Made by a program: the position numbers and the translations under genes. 64,000 bases of DNA. Source: a virus. The notes beneath the pieces were generated by a model, which searched no databases, was not told the origin of the DNA, and saw nothing but the letters and a program-made list of their open reading frames with translations. The stretch's first letter is position 1; every line of letters begins with the position of its first letter. Shown piece after piece: positions 24,566-33,176 of the stretch. The stretch lies in IMG/VR virus record IMGVR_UViG_3300017752_002245, positions 39,167 to 103,166 of that record, one strand, 5' to 3'.

Positions 24566-25248
24566 CAATGAAGCGTCTCAAGATAGACCATTTGATGACA
24601 TACGATGCAATAACATCCAATCAACAAATTGCATATGAATCTTGGAAAGACGGAGACCATTTAGTTCTCTGCGGTTCTGCGGGTACTGGTAAGACCTTTG
24701 TTGGTATGTATCTTGCACTACAGGATGTCCTTGATAAATCTTATGAACAGGATAAACTTGTTATTGTAAGAAGTGTTGTTCCTACCAGAGAAATGGGTTA
24801 TTTGCCTGGCAGTGTTGAAGAAAAGATTGATGCCTATGTTGCACCCTATAAATCAATTGCAACTGAACTCTTCAATGAGAAGATGGCATATGAGAATTTA
24901 GAACAACAAGGAATTATTGAGTTTGTATCAACATCGTTTATACGTGGTACAACTCTAGATAACTGTGTGGTATTGGTTGATGAGATGCAGAATCTTACCT
25001 TCCACGAACTAGACAGTATCATTACAAGAGTGGGTAAGAATAGTCGTATTATCTTCTCTGGTGATTATTATCAGTCTGACCTGAAGTCCAGTTCAGATAA
25101 AAAGGGTATTCTTGACTTCATGAATATTATGGAAGTCATGAATAATTTTACAACTATAGAATATGGATGGGCAGACATCGTCCGTTCAGACTTTGTTAGA
25201 GACTATATAATGACAAAGGAGATGGTTGAAAGAGGAAACATAAAATGA
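24562..25248 (+). CDS. phoH: PhoH-like ATPase
   Basis: A 228-residue protein. LCGSAGTGKTF is Walker A, VVLVDEMQNL is Walker B, and VPTREMGYLPGSVEEK and FSGDYYQSD are typical PhoH motifs. PhoH proteins are RNA helicase/endonuclease-like ATPases, common in marine phages. Often linked to phosphate stress, their role in infection is unclear. It overlaps its neighbours by 4 nt on each side. Confidence 0.9.
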   Translation: MTMKRLKIDHLMTYDAITSNQQIAYESWKDGDHLVLCGSAGTGKTFVGMYLALQDVLDKSYEQDKLVIVRSVVPTREMGYLPGSVEEKIDAYVAPYKSIATELFNEKMAYENLEQQGIIEFVSTSFIRGTTLDNCVVLVDEMQNLTFHELDSIITRVGKNSRIIFSGDYYQSDLKSSSDKKGILDFMNIMEVMNNFTTIEYGWADIVRSDFVRDYIMTKEMVERGNIK

Positions 25249-25709
25249 AATTAAGTAAAAATTTTACACTCAATGAGTTTACTAAGTCTATGACTGCAAC
25301 TCGTTTGGGTATCGATAACACTCCCCAAGACGAACATCTAGAAGCTGCAAAGGAATTGTTTGAGAACTGTGTACAGAAAGTTCGGGAACACTGGGGTATC
25401 ACACGTATTAGTTCGGGATATAGAAGTCCCGCATTAAATAAAGCAATTGGTGGTTCTACTAGGTCACAACACAGTAAAGGTCAAGCAGTTGACTTTGAAT
25501 GTGATGGAACAGACAATCTAGAAGTCGCAAAATGGATTAGAGATAATCTAGACTTTGACCAAGTTATCTCTGAGTTCTATGTAGAAGGTGACCCAACGTC
25601 TGGTTGGATTCATCTATCTTACGTAAATCCTGAAGAGAATCGTAACAGGTGTTTGACTGCAAAACGTGTAGATGGTAAAGTCCAATATAGTGTTGGATTA
25701 CCTGAGTGA
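25245..25709 (+). CDS. peptidase M15-like endolysin (D-Ala carboxypeptidase type)
   Basis: A 154-residue protein. GYRSPALNKAIGGSTRSQH then GQAVDFE gives the zinc motif SxHxxGxAxD, and GWIHLSY supplies the third His of M15_3 peptidases. These cleave peptidoglycan crosslinks, so it is a likely endolysin. There is no signal peptide, consistent with a holin-dependent lysin. It overlaps phoH by 4 nt and the first glycan gene by 4 nt. Confidence 0.8.
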   Translation: MKLSKNFTLNEFTKSMTATRLGIDNTPQDEHLEAAKELFENCVQKVREHWGITRISSGYRSPALNKAIGGSTRSQHSKGQAVDFECDGTDNLEVAKWIRDNLDFDQVISEFYVEGDPTSGWIHLSYVNPEENRNRCLTAKRVDGKVQYSVGLPE

Positions 25710-26536
25710 ATTTAATATTCCAGTACATGATAACAAACGAGGAGACGGAAAAACGAGCTCCTGTCCCACAATATCCTCAAGGTACTAGGTCTGAATTATA
25801 TCGTGTAACTGGTGATTTATCTGCAAAGTCGTTTCAAATCTATGCAGATAAGATTGGATGCAAACACCAATATTCTACTAAACAAGTGTACACCAAACAC
25901 TTTGAAGGGTCAACCGTTCTTTTATTTGAATGTCTAAGAATCATCTTTGACCCTATTTACGACCAATTTGAGAAGATTGCGTTTATTGATACCGACATAA
26001 TCTGTAATACTGAAGAGAACATCTTTGACCAATGCGGTGAGTATGAGGTAACAGGTGTCTTAGAATCAGAGATTAAAACATCTAAAGGTGGTGGATATAA
26101 TACTTGGGATTACAATGATAAAACAAAAAAGTCCTTAATAACTAAGTATGAACGCAATGGTATCCCTATTGTCCCTACAAAACCCCCACATCGTGCTTCT
26201 TGCGTTACAACATTCAATACTGGTGTGTTGGTGTGGACTAAACAAGCACGTCTTAAAGCACGTAGGGAGTTTGACCCTTGGTGGAGTTATATGCAAGATG
26301 GAGACCAACACGGAGACCCATTTTGGTTGAATAATGACCAACCTTGGATATCTGGTCAAATAATGAAACACGGGTTAACATGGCAAAGTATCGACCAGAA
26401 ATGGAATGATACCCCTACACACTGGGAAGATGACCGTGGATATGACATGAATTTCCTTCATTATACAGGTGGTGGTAATAAGGTTGTCATGTTAGATGAC
26501 TATAAACAAGGTAAATTTAAATATTTAAAGCCTTGA
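25706..26536 (+). CDS. glycosyltransferase, GT8-like
   Basis: GTG start at 25706 overlaps the M15 gene. The 276-residue product has FIDTDIIC near residue 94, the DxD motif of GT-A enzymes, preceded by VLLFECLRIIFDP and followed by TTFNTGVLVWT and NNDQPWISGQ, as in GT8. The C-terminus FLHYTGGG carries the second metal-ligand His. It should transfer a hexose from a nucleotide sugar. First gene of the glycan module. Confidence 0.7.
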   Translation: MNLIFQYMITNEETEKRAPVPQYPQGTRSELYRVTGDLSAKSFQIYADKIGCKHQYSTKQVYTKHFEGSTVLLFECLRIIFDPIYDQFEKIAFIDTDIICNTEENIFDQCGEYEVTGVLESEIKTSKGGGYNTWDYNDKTKKSLITKYERNGIPIVPTKPPHRASCVTTFNTGVLVWTKQARLKARREFDPWWSYMQDGDQHGDPFWLNNDQPWISGQIMKHGLTWQSIDQKWNDTPTHWEDDRGYDMNFLHYTGGGNKVVMLDDYKQGKFKYLKP

Positions 26537-26561
26537 CATTTCACGCATTTCTTGTTATAAT
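26533..26561 (+). promoter_or_regulatory. sigma70-type extended -10 promoter
   Basis: TTGACA (26533-26538), 17 nt, TATAAT (26556-26561), preceded by TGT. The predicted start falls at 26568, on the A of the annotated ATG, so the HAD gene is either leaderless or starts at GTG 26601. Confidence 0.75.
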
Positions 26562-26567
26562 AGTAAC

Positions 26568-27182
26568 ATGAATGAAAAGACTAACAATATAGGAAAAAAA
26601 GTGCTAAGTCAGTACCATAAGGTAATACTTACAGACGCAGATGGTGTTCTCCTGAATTGGGGATACGCATTTGACGTATGGATGACCGAGAAAGGTTATA
26701 CCGCAGAAAACAAATTAGAATACAATGTCGGTACGATATATGGTATTACTAAAGAAGAATCAAGAAAACTAGTCAGAGAGTTCAACGAATCTGCCCATAT
26801 GGGTTTTGTGCCTCCATTAAGAGACGCAATCCAGTATGTCAGAAAGTTGCACGAAGAACACGGATATGTGTTCCACCTGATTACGTCAATGAGTAAAGAC
26901 GAGAATGCACAGAAACTAAGAACAATGAATATCAAGAAGTTGTTCGGTGAGACTGCATTCGTCAAGTTCATTTACCTAGATACTGGTGCAGACAAAGACG
27001 AAGTTCTAAGTAAGTACGAAGGTACAGGTTATACTTGGGTTGAAGACAAAGTTGAAAACGCAGTTGCGGGTGACAAGTTTGGTCTAGATTCTATCGTTAT
27101 GGAACATGGATATAACATGAATAACGAAGAGTTCCCCCTCATGAAGGGTTGGAAGGACGTATACGAATACCTAGTTGGGTAA
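26568..27182 (+). CDS. HAD-superfamily phosphatase (5'-nucleotidase-like)
   Basis: A 204-residue protein with TDADGVLLNW (DxDG motif I), HLITSM (motif II Thr/Ser), and WVEDKVENAVAG (motif IV Asp pair). The fold resembles 5'(3')-deoxyribonucleotidases and phage HADs. Substrate unknown. A GTG at 26601 with AGGA upstream is an alternative start that still leaves motif I intact. It has a consensus promoter of its own. Confidence 0.7.
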   Translation: MNEKTNNIGKKVLSQYHKVILTDADGVLLNWGYAFDVWMTEKGYTAENKLEYNVGTIYGITKEESRKLVREFNESAHMGFVPPLRDAIQYVRKLHEEHGYVFHLITSMSKDENAQKLRTMNIKKLFGETAFVKFIYLDTGADKDEVLSKYEGTGYTWVEDKVENAVAGDKFGLDSIVMEHGYNMNNEEFPLMKGWKDVYEYLVG

Positions 27183-27188
27183 ATAACT

Positions 27189-27196
27189 TATATATA
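27189..27196 (+). promoter_or_regulatory. late-promoter-like box TATATATA 5 nt before ATG
   Basis: TATATATA, CCTAC, ATG (27202). Geometry identical to the TATAAATA-GAACT-ATG copies; no ribosome site is visible before this ATG. Confidence 0.4.
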
Positions 27197-27201
27197 CCTA
27201 C

Positions 27202-27858
27202 ATGAGATATGTAGGTTATTCAGAATTCTACCATGATGCCGCACTTGCCATTGTTGAAAACGATGGTACAGTTGCTTTCGCATCCCAATCAGAAAGATAC
27301 AGTGGTGTTAAGATGGATGGTCTAATCCATCCACCTATGTGGAATATGGTTAATGACGATGACCATGTTACTTTCTATGAAGATATGGAAGAACGTGTTA
27401 GAGTCATGGGAGGTCTAAGAACCTTCGGTGCTAGGGGCAACCTTGCTAACAAAAATACTGTTGCTAACCCAGAAATAACTGAATTAAAACGACCAATCCA
27501 CTCGATGGCAATATATGATGATTTCAATAAACATCATGAAAGTCATGCCGCATTAGGATTCTTTACCCGTCCATGGGAATCAAAAGAAGATACTGTAATT
27601 GTATCTGTCGATGGTTCGGGAGAAGTAGAATCTACCGTAATCTATGACCACAATTTTAAACCCTTAAAAGTAGTTAAATGGCCTCAATCCTTGGGGACTC
27701 TCTATGGTATGGGATGTACTGCAATAAAACTAAAACCTCTGAGAGATGAATATATTCTTATGGGTCTTTCTGCATATGGTGAATCTAAGGATGAACTATA
27801 TCAAATCTTAGAAGATTCCTATTACTGGCATGAAACTAAAAAAGGGAAAGAAGTGTGA
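27202..27858 (+). CDS. carbamoyltransferase (NodU/CmcH-like), N-terminal fragment ending at in-frame TGA
   Basis: This 218-residue segment has YSEFYHDAALAIVENDG, KHHESHAALGFF (metal-binding His) and VDGSGEVESTVI, the Kae1-like core of O-carbamoyltransferases (usual length 500-600). The reading frame continues unchanged past the TGA at 27856-27858 into the C-terminal part beginning near 27877, so one codon change breaks the gene. Intact enzymes carbamoylate sugar or antibiotic hydroxyls using carbamoyl phosphate and ATP. It could be a pseudogene, a two-subunit enzyme, stop readthrough or a sequencing error. Confidence 0.8.
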   Translation: MRYVGYSEFYHDAALAIVENDGTVAFASQSERYSGVKMDGLIHPPMWNMVNDDDHVTFYEDMEERVRVMGGLRTFGARGNLANKNTVANPEITELKRPIHSMAIYDDFNKHHESHAALGFFTRPWESKEDTVIVSVDGSGEVESTVIYDHNFKPLKVVKWPQSLGTLYGMGCTAIKLKPLRDEYILMGLSAYGESKDELYQILEDSYYWHETKKGKEV

Positions 27859-27876
27859 GATATAGTTCAGTTCAGA

Positions 27877-28728
27877 ATGGAATGTATTGCAGATAGTGAA
27901 CTTGCGTATAGAGACTTTCAGTTTGAAAAACAATTTAAGAAACTAGCAAGGAGACATAGGGAAGAAGACGTAGCTGCAACAGTTCAGAAGTTCTTCGAGA
28001 CAGAGATTATAAAACTTATGACCGAAGCACGACAATACGGTTCTAAGTTAATCTTTGCTGGCGGTTGCGCCCAAAACGTTGTTGCAAATTCTTTAATTCG
28101 TCCTATGTTTGATGAGATGCATATTCCAATCGCACCCAATGATGCGGGTAATGCTCTTGGTTGTGCTGCTTATACATGGCATAAGGAGACAGGCGGAACA
28201 CATCTGAAGTGGTCTCCATACCTTGGACATAACATAGAACGTGACATAGACCCTAAAGAAGTTGCACAATACCTTGCAGACAATAAGGTGTGTGGAGTTG
28301 CAAATGGACGTGCAGAATACGGGCCTCGTGCATTAGGTAATCGTTCACTACTTGCAGATGTAAGATATGATGTAAAGGATACAGTTAATGATATCAAACA
28401 GAGACATAGATTTAGACCATTCGCACCTGCTATACTATCAGAACATGCGAAAGATTACTTCGAAGGGCCAATGAATCAATACATGCAATTTACATCAATT
28501 GCAAAACACGATTATTCTTCGGTAACTCATGTAGATGGAACTGCAAGGGTTCAGTTAGTTGAACCTGATTGTGAGTCCGTCCTACGTCAGATACTAGAAG
28601 AGTATTACAAATTAACGGGTGTACCGATGCTACTAAATACATCATTGAACATTCGAAATAAACCTATGGTCAATACCATAGAAGATGCTATAGAATGGGA
28701 AAAAAAATATAAAGTAAAAGTATTTTAG
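27877..28728 (+). CDS. carbamoyltransferase, C-terminal fragment
   Basis: Same frame as the preceding fragment. From ATG 27877 the product is 283 residues, with IFAGGCAQNVVANS and PNDAGNALGCAAYTWH (Kae1-like phosphate loop) and the C-terminal carbamoyltransferase domain with YGPRALGNRSLLAD, RHRFRPFAPAIL and PMLLNTSLNIRNKPM. No convincing ribosome site precedes this ATG, so separate translation may be poor. Sequence conservation appears full-length, which argues that the break is recent or tolerated. Confidence 0.8.
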   Translation: MECIADSELAYRDFQFEKQFKKLARRHREEDVAATVQKFFETEIIKLMTEARQYGSKLIFAGGCAQNVVANSLIRPMFDEMHIPIAPNDAGNALGCAAYTWHKETGGTHLKWSPYLGHNIERDIDPKEVAQYLADNKVCGVANGRAEYGPRALGNRSLLADVRYDVKDTVNDIKQRHRFRPFAPAILSEHAKDYFEGPMNQYMQFTSIAKHDYSSVTHVDGTARVQLVEPDCESVLRQILEEYYKLTGVPMLLNTSLNIRNKPMVNTIEDAIEWEKKYKVKVF

Positions 28729-28738
28729 GAGAAGTACA

Positions 28739-29128
28739 ATGGCAAAAGAAATCGCAGACACTCCTGTAGGACAAGCAACAGTTGACTTGGAAAAGTATAC
28801 TGAATTAGTTCTCAAGGTGGATGAAGCACAAGATAAAATTAAAGAGATGGAAAAACTCTCTAAAGAACTGCAAGTTGTAACAGCGGCAGCAAAACCAGTA
28901 CCGAAAGGTTTTTGGTCTTTGTTTAGAGACGAGAACGACATCAACGAAAAATCAATTATTGGATTTGCATCATTTATAATGATGGTCATATTTGGTATTT
29001 TTGATTTGATTACCGCAATGGACGGTACACCACTAGAGATATCTGATACAATCTATACGTCTTTTGTTGTTGTAACACTAGGTTCGTTTGGTATTGCAGA
29101 AGCAGGAAAAGCGTTCTCAGGTAAATAA
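28739..29128 (+). CDS. coiled-coil protein with two membrane segments
   Basis: TAGGAGAAGTACA precedes the ATG. The 129-residue product has a helical, charged N-terminal half, then two hydrophobic segments (IIGFASFIMMVIFGIFDLI and IYTSFVVVTLGSFGIAEAG) joined by an acidic loop. It may be a holin or another inner-membrane protein; I cannot tell which. It is placed between the carbamoyltransferase and a glycosyltransferase-like gene. Confidence 0.55.
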   Translation: MAKEIADTPVGQATVDLEKYTELVLKVDEAQDKIKEMEKLSKELQVVTAAAKPVPKGFWSLFRDENDINEKSIIGFASFIMMVIFGIFDLITAMDGTPLEISDTIYTSFVVVTLGSFGIAEAGKAFSGK

Positions 29129-29129
29129 A

Positions 29130-29927
29130 ATGGAAAAAGTTAGGTGGAGAGGAACTTGGGGCGTAGGAGATTTTCAACACGCCCTAAACTGTTGTCATAA
29201 CTATTGTTTCGAGAACAAGACGAAAGTCAATCTAGAAATGCATTGGTCTCACGATGAAGACTATTTACATCATCCAGATGACCCAGAAACAATCGTAGAA
29301 CGAATGAACTGGTTACATAAGAAGTATCATCGACAAGATGACGTAACAGTTACTCATATATTTAATTCAGATTTGTTTCTTACTGGTAATGTCAATCCTG
29401 ATAAAAAGAAAGACCGTTTCTATTTTGCAGACTATGACCCTAATGGAGCGCCACCTAATGATTGGTTATTTAAGAAAGAAGAGTATATACCTAAGAAAAA
29501 TAAGATAGTTATATGGACACCCGCATACAATAGTGAACCACCAAGAAATTGGAAAAGGTTCTTGACAATTGATGATTGGTCTGATATAATAAGCTTGCTG
29601 CGTTGGGAGGGTTGGATACTAGTTGAATTGACTTATAGAACACCTATCAAAGATGCATATAAACAGATACAAGAAGCAGACTTTATTGTATCATACGATG
29701 GTATGTGGCATTACATTGCAAGAAACTTTGGTAAACCAATGTTCATTCCATCATGGGAAGGAATAACAGATTATAATACTCCTCAGTGTATAAGAAAACC
29801 TAATAGAGACCAGACTATGGAATTCTTCGGTGACGGTGGTGAGGGATTTGAACCTAATATGTCCCTAATGAAAGACAAAGCATATGCATATATAAATATG
29901 TTAAAACAAAAGTACCATGAAAAGTAA
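29130..29927 (+). CDS. glycosyltransferase-like protein (possibly GT9/heptosyltransferase type)
   Basis: Start 29130 is taken rather than 29088, which would overlap the membrane protein by 41 nt. The 265-residue product starts with RWRGTWGVGDFQHALN (compare GLGDxL of heptosyltransferases) and ends with ADFIVSYDGMWHYIARNFGK, then PMFIPSWEG, like the GT9 nucleotide-sugar site. Activity is inferred from these two blocks. A promoter-like TTGACA-17-TATAAT lies within it at 29562-29590. Confidence 0.5.
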   Translation: MEKVRWRGTWGVGDFQHALNCCHNYCFENKTKVNLEMHWSHDEDYLHHPDDPETIVERMNWLHKKYHRQDDVTVTHIFNSDLFLTGNVNPDKKKDRFYFADYDPNGAPPNDWLFKKEEYIPKKNKIVIWTPAYNSEPPRNWKRFLTIDDWSDIISLLRWEGWILVELTYRTPIKDAYKQIQEADFIVSYDGMWHYIARNFGKPMFIPSWEGITDYNTPQCIRKPNRDQTMEFFGDGGEGFEPNMSLMKDKAYAYINMLKQKYHEK

Positions 29928-30093
29928 AAAGATATTACAAGTAGTAAACCTATCACCCGATGAATCAAGAATTGAAAGATTAACGGAAATGCATCCGATG
30001 AGACAAGTTGCGTATGCATCTGTGATACAGGTACTTGTATTTGGATTTATGTTATTATCATTCTGGATGATAAATCTAGTAGTAGGTCATTAG
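29917..30093 (+). CDS. 58-residue single-span membrane protein
   Basis: It overlaps the previous gene by 11 nt and the radical SAM gene by 1 nt. The N-terminal half is charged (SPDESRIERLTEMHP); the C-terminal half is one hydrophobic helix (VLVFGFMLLSFWMINLVV). A TATAAATA at 29891-29898 is a possible late promoter. Function unknown. Confidence 0.55.
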   Translation: MKSKKILQVVNLSPDESRIERLTEMHPMRQVAYASVIQVLVFGFMLLSFWMINLVVGH

Positions 30094-31055
30094 TGAAAAT
30101 AGATAGAGCAGTAATTGAAATTAACGGTGGGTGTAACTACTCATGTACTATGTGTCCACAGGATATGCGTACTGGTGGAAGACACAAAGACTTTCTCAAG
30201 AAGATGGGACTAGAAGAGTTTGAGAAGAATGTCGCAGATTGCGCCCAACACGGACTAAGAGTAGTCAATCTAGAAGGTAGTGGAGAACCCACACTGAATA
30301 GAAATCTACCTGAATACATTAAGATTGTAAAGAAGTATGGAGCGAAGTGTTTCATGTTCTCTAATGGATTCCGTATGCACGGTAAGTTCATGGAAGATTG
30401 TGTTGATGCGGGACTAGACTTCTATCGATTCTCTTTTATTGGATATAGTCCTGAGAAGTATGATGAATGGATGAACAATATTATTGGAGGAAACTTTAAT
30501 CATATTGTAAAAAACATACGTGAAATGAAAGCATATGTAGATAAGACTGGTTCAGATTGTTCTGTTGCAACCTATCATCTTATTACTGATAATGACAATT
30601 TAGACTTTGAACTGAATGCATATAAGAAGTTAGTGAATGACCTTGGGGTAAAGACTGAGATATGGAAGATGCATAACTGGTCTGGTGTCTATGACCCTAA
30701 ACAAAATACACGTAGTGGTGAAGAAAAAACATGTGGTAGACCGTTTAGTCCTGACGTTGTTATACGTGCTGGCGGTTCTGGTGGGAAAAGAGGTGGTGTC
30801 GCACCTTGTTGTCAAGTATTAGGACAAGATGAGAAAGCAGTCCTTGGACATACAAGTGAGAATACTATTGAAGAGATATGGAACGGGCCAGAGTATACCA
30901 AGTTACGTGAAGACCACACAAATAAAACATATCCTGACTATTGTAAAACATGCGACTTCCTATTAGATGACCCTGAAGTATTAGTTTATACTAATCATGA
31001 ACGTGACTTGATGAAGATGCATGGAACTGAGTTTGACTTAAATGATTTCAGATAA
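30093..31055 (+). CDS. radical SAM enzyme with SPASM-type C-terminus
   Basis: A 320-residue protein. GGCNYSCTMC (residues 12-21) is the CxxxCxxC cluster that binds the 4Fe-4S/SAM centre, NLEGSGEPTLN is the GGE-like motif, and C-terminal cysteines (KTCGRPF, PCCQV, YCKTCDF) make a SPASM/Twitch-like auxiliary cluster. GTG start overlaps the previous stop. Such enzymes modify peptides or sugars; in a glycan module, a sugar dehydrogenation or epimerisation is plausible but unproven. Confidence 0.8.
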   Translation: MKIDRAVIEINGGCNYSCTMCPQDMRTGGRHKDFLKKMGLEEFEKNVADCAQHGLRVVNLEGSGEPTLNRNLPEYIKIVKKYGAKCFMFSNGFRMHGKFMEDCVDAGLDFYRFSFIGYSPEKYDEWMNNIIGGNFNHIVKNIREMKAYVDKTGSDCSVATYHLITDNDNLDFELNAYKKLVNDLGVKTEIWKMHNWSGVYDPKQNTRSGEEKTCGRPFSPDVVIRAGGSGGKRGGVAPCCQVLGQDEKAVLGHTSENTIEEIWNGPEYTKLREDHTNKTYPDYCKTCDFLLDDPEVLVYTNHERDLMKMHGTEFDLNDFR

Positions 31056-31638
31056 TTTATGGATGATACAGATACCTGACCATAGGGTATCTCAACATTA
31101 CGCAAATTTGTGTATCCCAACTTGGGACTGTAATGTTAATCTATTTAATGCATATACTCCAAATCATATGCCAGACTATCTTGACTTCAATTTGATGTGG
31201 GGAGATAGACCTTTTAGTGAGAGTGAGAAAGCAGGATTCTATAGTCACCTAGAACTATGGAAAAAATGTTTTGAAGAAGACAAACCTATCGCAATCATCG
31301 AACACGATGTTGCACAACGTAAAAAGGATATGCCAATTATAGGTGATTTCTTTGCGTTTGCAGACTTTATTGATGAGGATGACTGGAAAAATTATTCTAC
31401 CCGATTCAAGGGTCACCCTTACTGGGGAACAGAAGAACCATTGTGTCCTGTAACTCATGCATACTATATGACACCCGATGTTGCGGAGTCTATGTTCTAT
31501 ACAATATCAGAACAACAAATCAATAAGTTTGTGGACGATTACATGTGGGAGTTTATGGGTAAAGATAAAAGTAAAATAATGCGATACTCTAGACCTATAT
31601 ACACTGACTACATTGGAGGAACAATGGTTCATGAATAG
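31042..31638 (+). CDS. glycosyltransferase family 25-like protein
   Basis: A 198-residue protein. SEKAGFYSHLELWKKC and IAIIEHDVA (ExD motif) match the GT25 fold (LPS galactosyltransferases and procollagen-type), and THAYYMTPDVAE is the typical acceptor-side block. Shorter than most GT25 enzymes (about 250). It is one of three GT25-like genes here (also 39510 and 40405). It overlaps both neighbours. Confidence 0.65.
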   Translation: MISDNLWMIQIPDHRVSQHYANLCIPTWDCNVNLFNAYTPNHMPDYLDFNLMWGDRPFSESEKAGFYSHLELWKKCFEEDKPIAIIEHDVAQRKKDMPIIGDFFAFADFIDEDDWKNYSTRFKGHPYWGTEEPLCPVTHAYYMTPDVAESMFYTISEQQINKFVDDYMWEFMGKDKSKIMRYSRPIYTDYIGGTMVHE

Positions 31639-32422
31639 ATTGATATATCAAGTATCAGTTGGTAAACCATCCAAACTATACCAACACTGTATCCGAAGTG
31701 TACATGATTACTGTGAACGACATGGTATCAAACACATTGTATTAACTCAACCTAAACTAAGAATCAAACCTGATATCTTTACCAGTGGACGTAGTGAAGA
31801 ATCTTACATGAAATATGGGGGATATCTTCCTATATTTGAAAAGGAGAACGCATTTGACTATCTCGATAGATTTGACCAAGTTGCGATTGTGGATGCCGAT
31901 ATATACATCCGAGATGATGCACCCAATATATTTGATGATTTTGGTACTGACCACGCATTTGGGGCAGTAGCAGAACGTGAGATGGATATCCAACAATGGT
32001 ATGGTGGTAAGATTCAAAACTATTCCGCCATGCAGTATCGACACCTACACGGTAGTGGACAGGGCGATTTCAAACCAAACGAATTAGGTTATGAGTTCTT
32101 TAACATGGGAATGATTCTCTTGAACTCCGAACTATTCAAACCATACCTTAAAGGACAAGACCCACACACCTTTTTGAATCGTATGGAATTTAAAGACTTT
32201 GTAGATGGTCTTGGTGCATACAAGTGGAGTACTGACCAGACCTTACTAAACTATTTCCTGAAGAAGTATAAGATACCTACCAAACATATGGATGGTAAAT
32301 GGAATGGACTATTTGGTGCAATCAATAATATAGAAGATTGTAACTTTGTACATTTCTTTCTAAAGGATAAACTCCCCGATGGTGGAGAAAATGTTGACCA
32401 GTTAATGAATCAAATCGTATAA
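31631..32422 (+). CDS. glycosyltransferase, GT8-like
   Basis: Start 31631 chosen over 31613 as it overlaps the GT25 gene by 8 nt only. The 263-residue product has VAIVDADIYIRDDAPNIF (DxD at about residue 90), GYEFFNMGMILLNSELF and STDQTLLNYFLKK, the classical GT8 layout, and NFVHFFLKDK near the end. It should add a hexose to a phage or host glycan. A late promoter overlaps its stop codon. Confidence 0.72.
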   Translation: MNRLIYQVSVGKPSKLYQHCIRSVHDYCERHGIKHIVLTQPKLRIKPDIFTSGRSEESYMKYGGYLPIFEKENAFDYLDRFDQVAIVDADIYIRDDAPNIFDDFGTDHAFGAVAEREMDIQQWYGGKIQNYSAMQYRHLHGSGQGDFKPNELGYEFFNMGMILLNSELFKPYLKGQDPHTFLNRMEFKDFVDGLGAYKWSTDQTLLNYFLKKYKIPTKHMDGKWNGLFGAINNIEDCNFVHFFLKDKLPDGGENVDQLMNQIV

Positions 32423-32425
32423 ATA
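32418..32425 (+). promoter_or_regulatory. T4-type late promoter (TATAAATA)
   Basis: An exact TATAAATA at the end of the GT8 gene. The predicted start, about 32431, gives a 47-nt leader that ends with AGGAG before the gene at 32478. Confidence 0.55.
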
Positions 32426-32477
32426 CTATAGACAATACCGTCAAAACTTATATTAATAGAGTGATAGGAGAAACAAT

Positions 32478-33176
32478 ATGTTAACCCCACAAGAATTTGT
32501 GAAGAAAATTCGCAACGAAAACCAACCACTATTTGAAGCATCCAAGATGAATACTAAGGCGTATTTTGAAGGTGACCTTCCTGAAGAGGAAATGGTTAAT
32601 CATTTCATTGGTCGTATGGTCAATGAACGTATGAACATGTCTGAGATTTGTGATGCAATCGCAAGGTCACCCGATGACGCAGACCCTAGAGAGTTAGAAC
32701 TTCTAACTAAACAAGCAGCAGATGAAGCAAAACATTACCGTATGGTTCGAGAAGTAATTGAACACATCAAAGGTGAAGAGATTGATGTAGTCCATGCACT
32801 TGAATCAGAAAGAAAGGCAAACACCGCAAAAGGTGCTGCACTTCTAGAAAAATATGATGCACAAGAAGATGAGGCAGTCCTTGCCGCATACCAACTTGTT
32901 GCAGAAGGACGTGCGGAAGCAGTCTGGAATCAGATGGCAGACACTATCGAAGATGACTTTATCTCTTCTCGTTATCGTGAGATTGCGAAAGACGAAGGTT
33001 TCCACAGTGCAATCGGTGGATACTCGTTACGTAAACTTGCTACAGACGAAAAGACTCAAAGTCGTGTCCAACGTGTTGTTGACGCAATGCGTAAAGACCT
33101 ATTTGAAATCTCTTGTAGAAACCAAGTTGAAGCACAAGGTTCGAGAGAACTTGTGAATGCAGCTTACGGTTGGTAG
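32478..33176 (+). CDS. ferritin-like di-iron helical protein
   Basis: A 232-residue all-helical protein with two ExxH motifs (DEAKHYRMV near residue 88 and DEGFHSAIGG near residue 175) plus acidic residues in NERMNMSEI and EGRAEAVW. This pattern predicts a four-helix di-iron carboxylate centre, as in ferritin-like oxidases or oxygenases. AGGAG precedes the ATG. It has its own late promoter and leads a three-gene set with an amidotransferase and a cupin. The substrate is unknown. Confidence 0.65.
   Translation: MLTPQEFVKKIRNENQPLFEASKMNTKAYFEGDLPEEEMVNHFIGRMVNERMNMSEICDAIARSPDDADPRELELLTKQAADEAKHYRMVREVIEHIKGEEIDVVHALESERKANTAKGAALLEKYDAQEDEAVLAAYQLVAEGRAEAVWNQMADTIEDDFISSRYREIAKDEGFHSAIGGYSLRKLATDEKTQSRVQRVVDAMRKDLFEISCRNQVEAQGSRELVNAAYGW

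Noticed and set aside
27856-27858. Genome-wide TGA recoding to explain the carbamoyltransferase
   Set aside because: Many other genes end in TGA at sensible positions, so TGA is a stop here.
29562-29590. TTGACA-N17-TATAAT inside the GT9-like gene
   Set aside because: Consensus is good, but no gene starts within 300 nt downstream except a tiny overlapping one; it may be chance, so I did not list it as a promoter.
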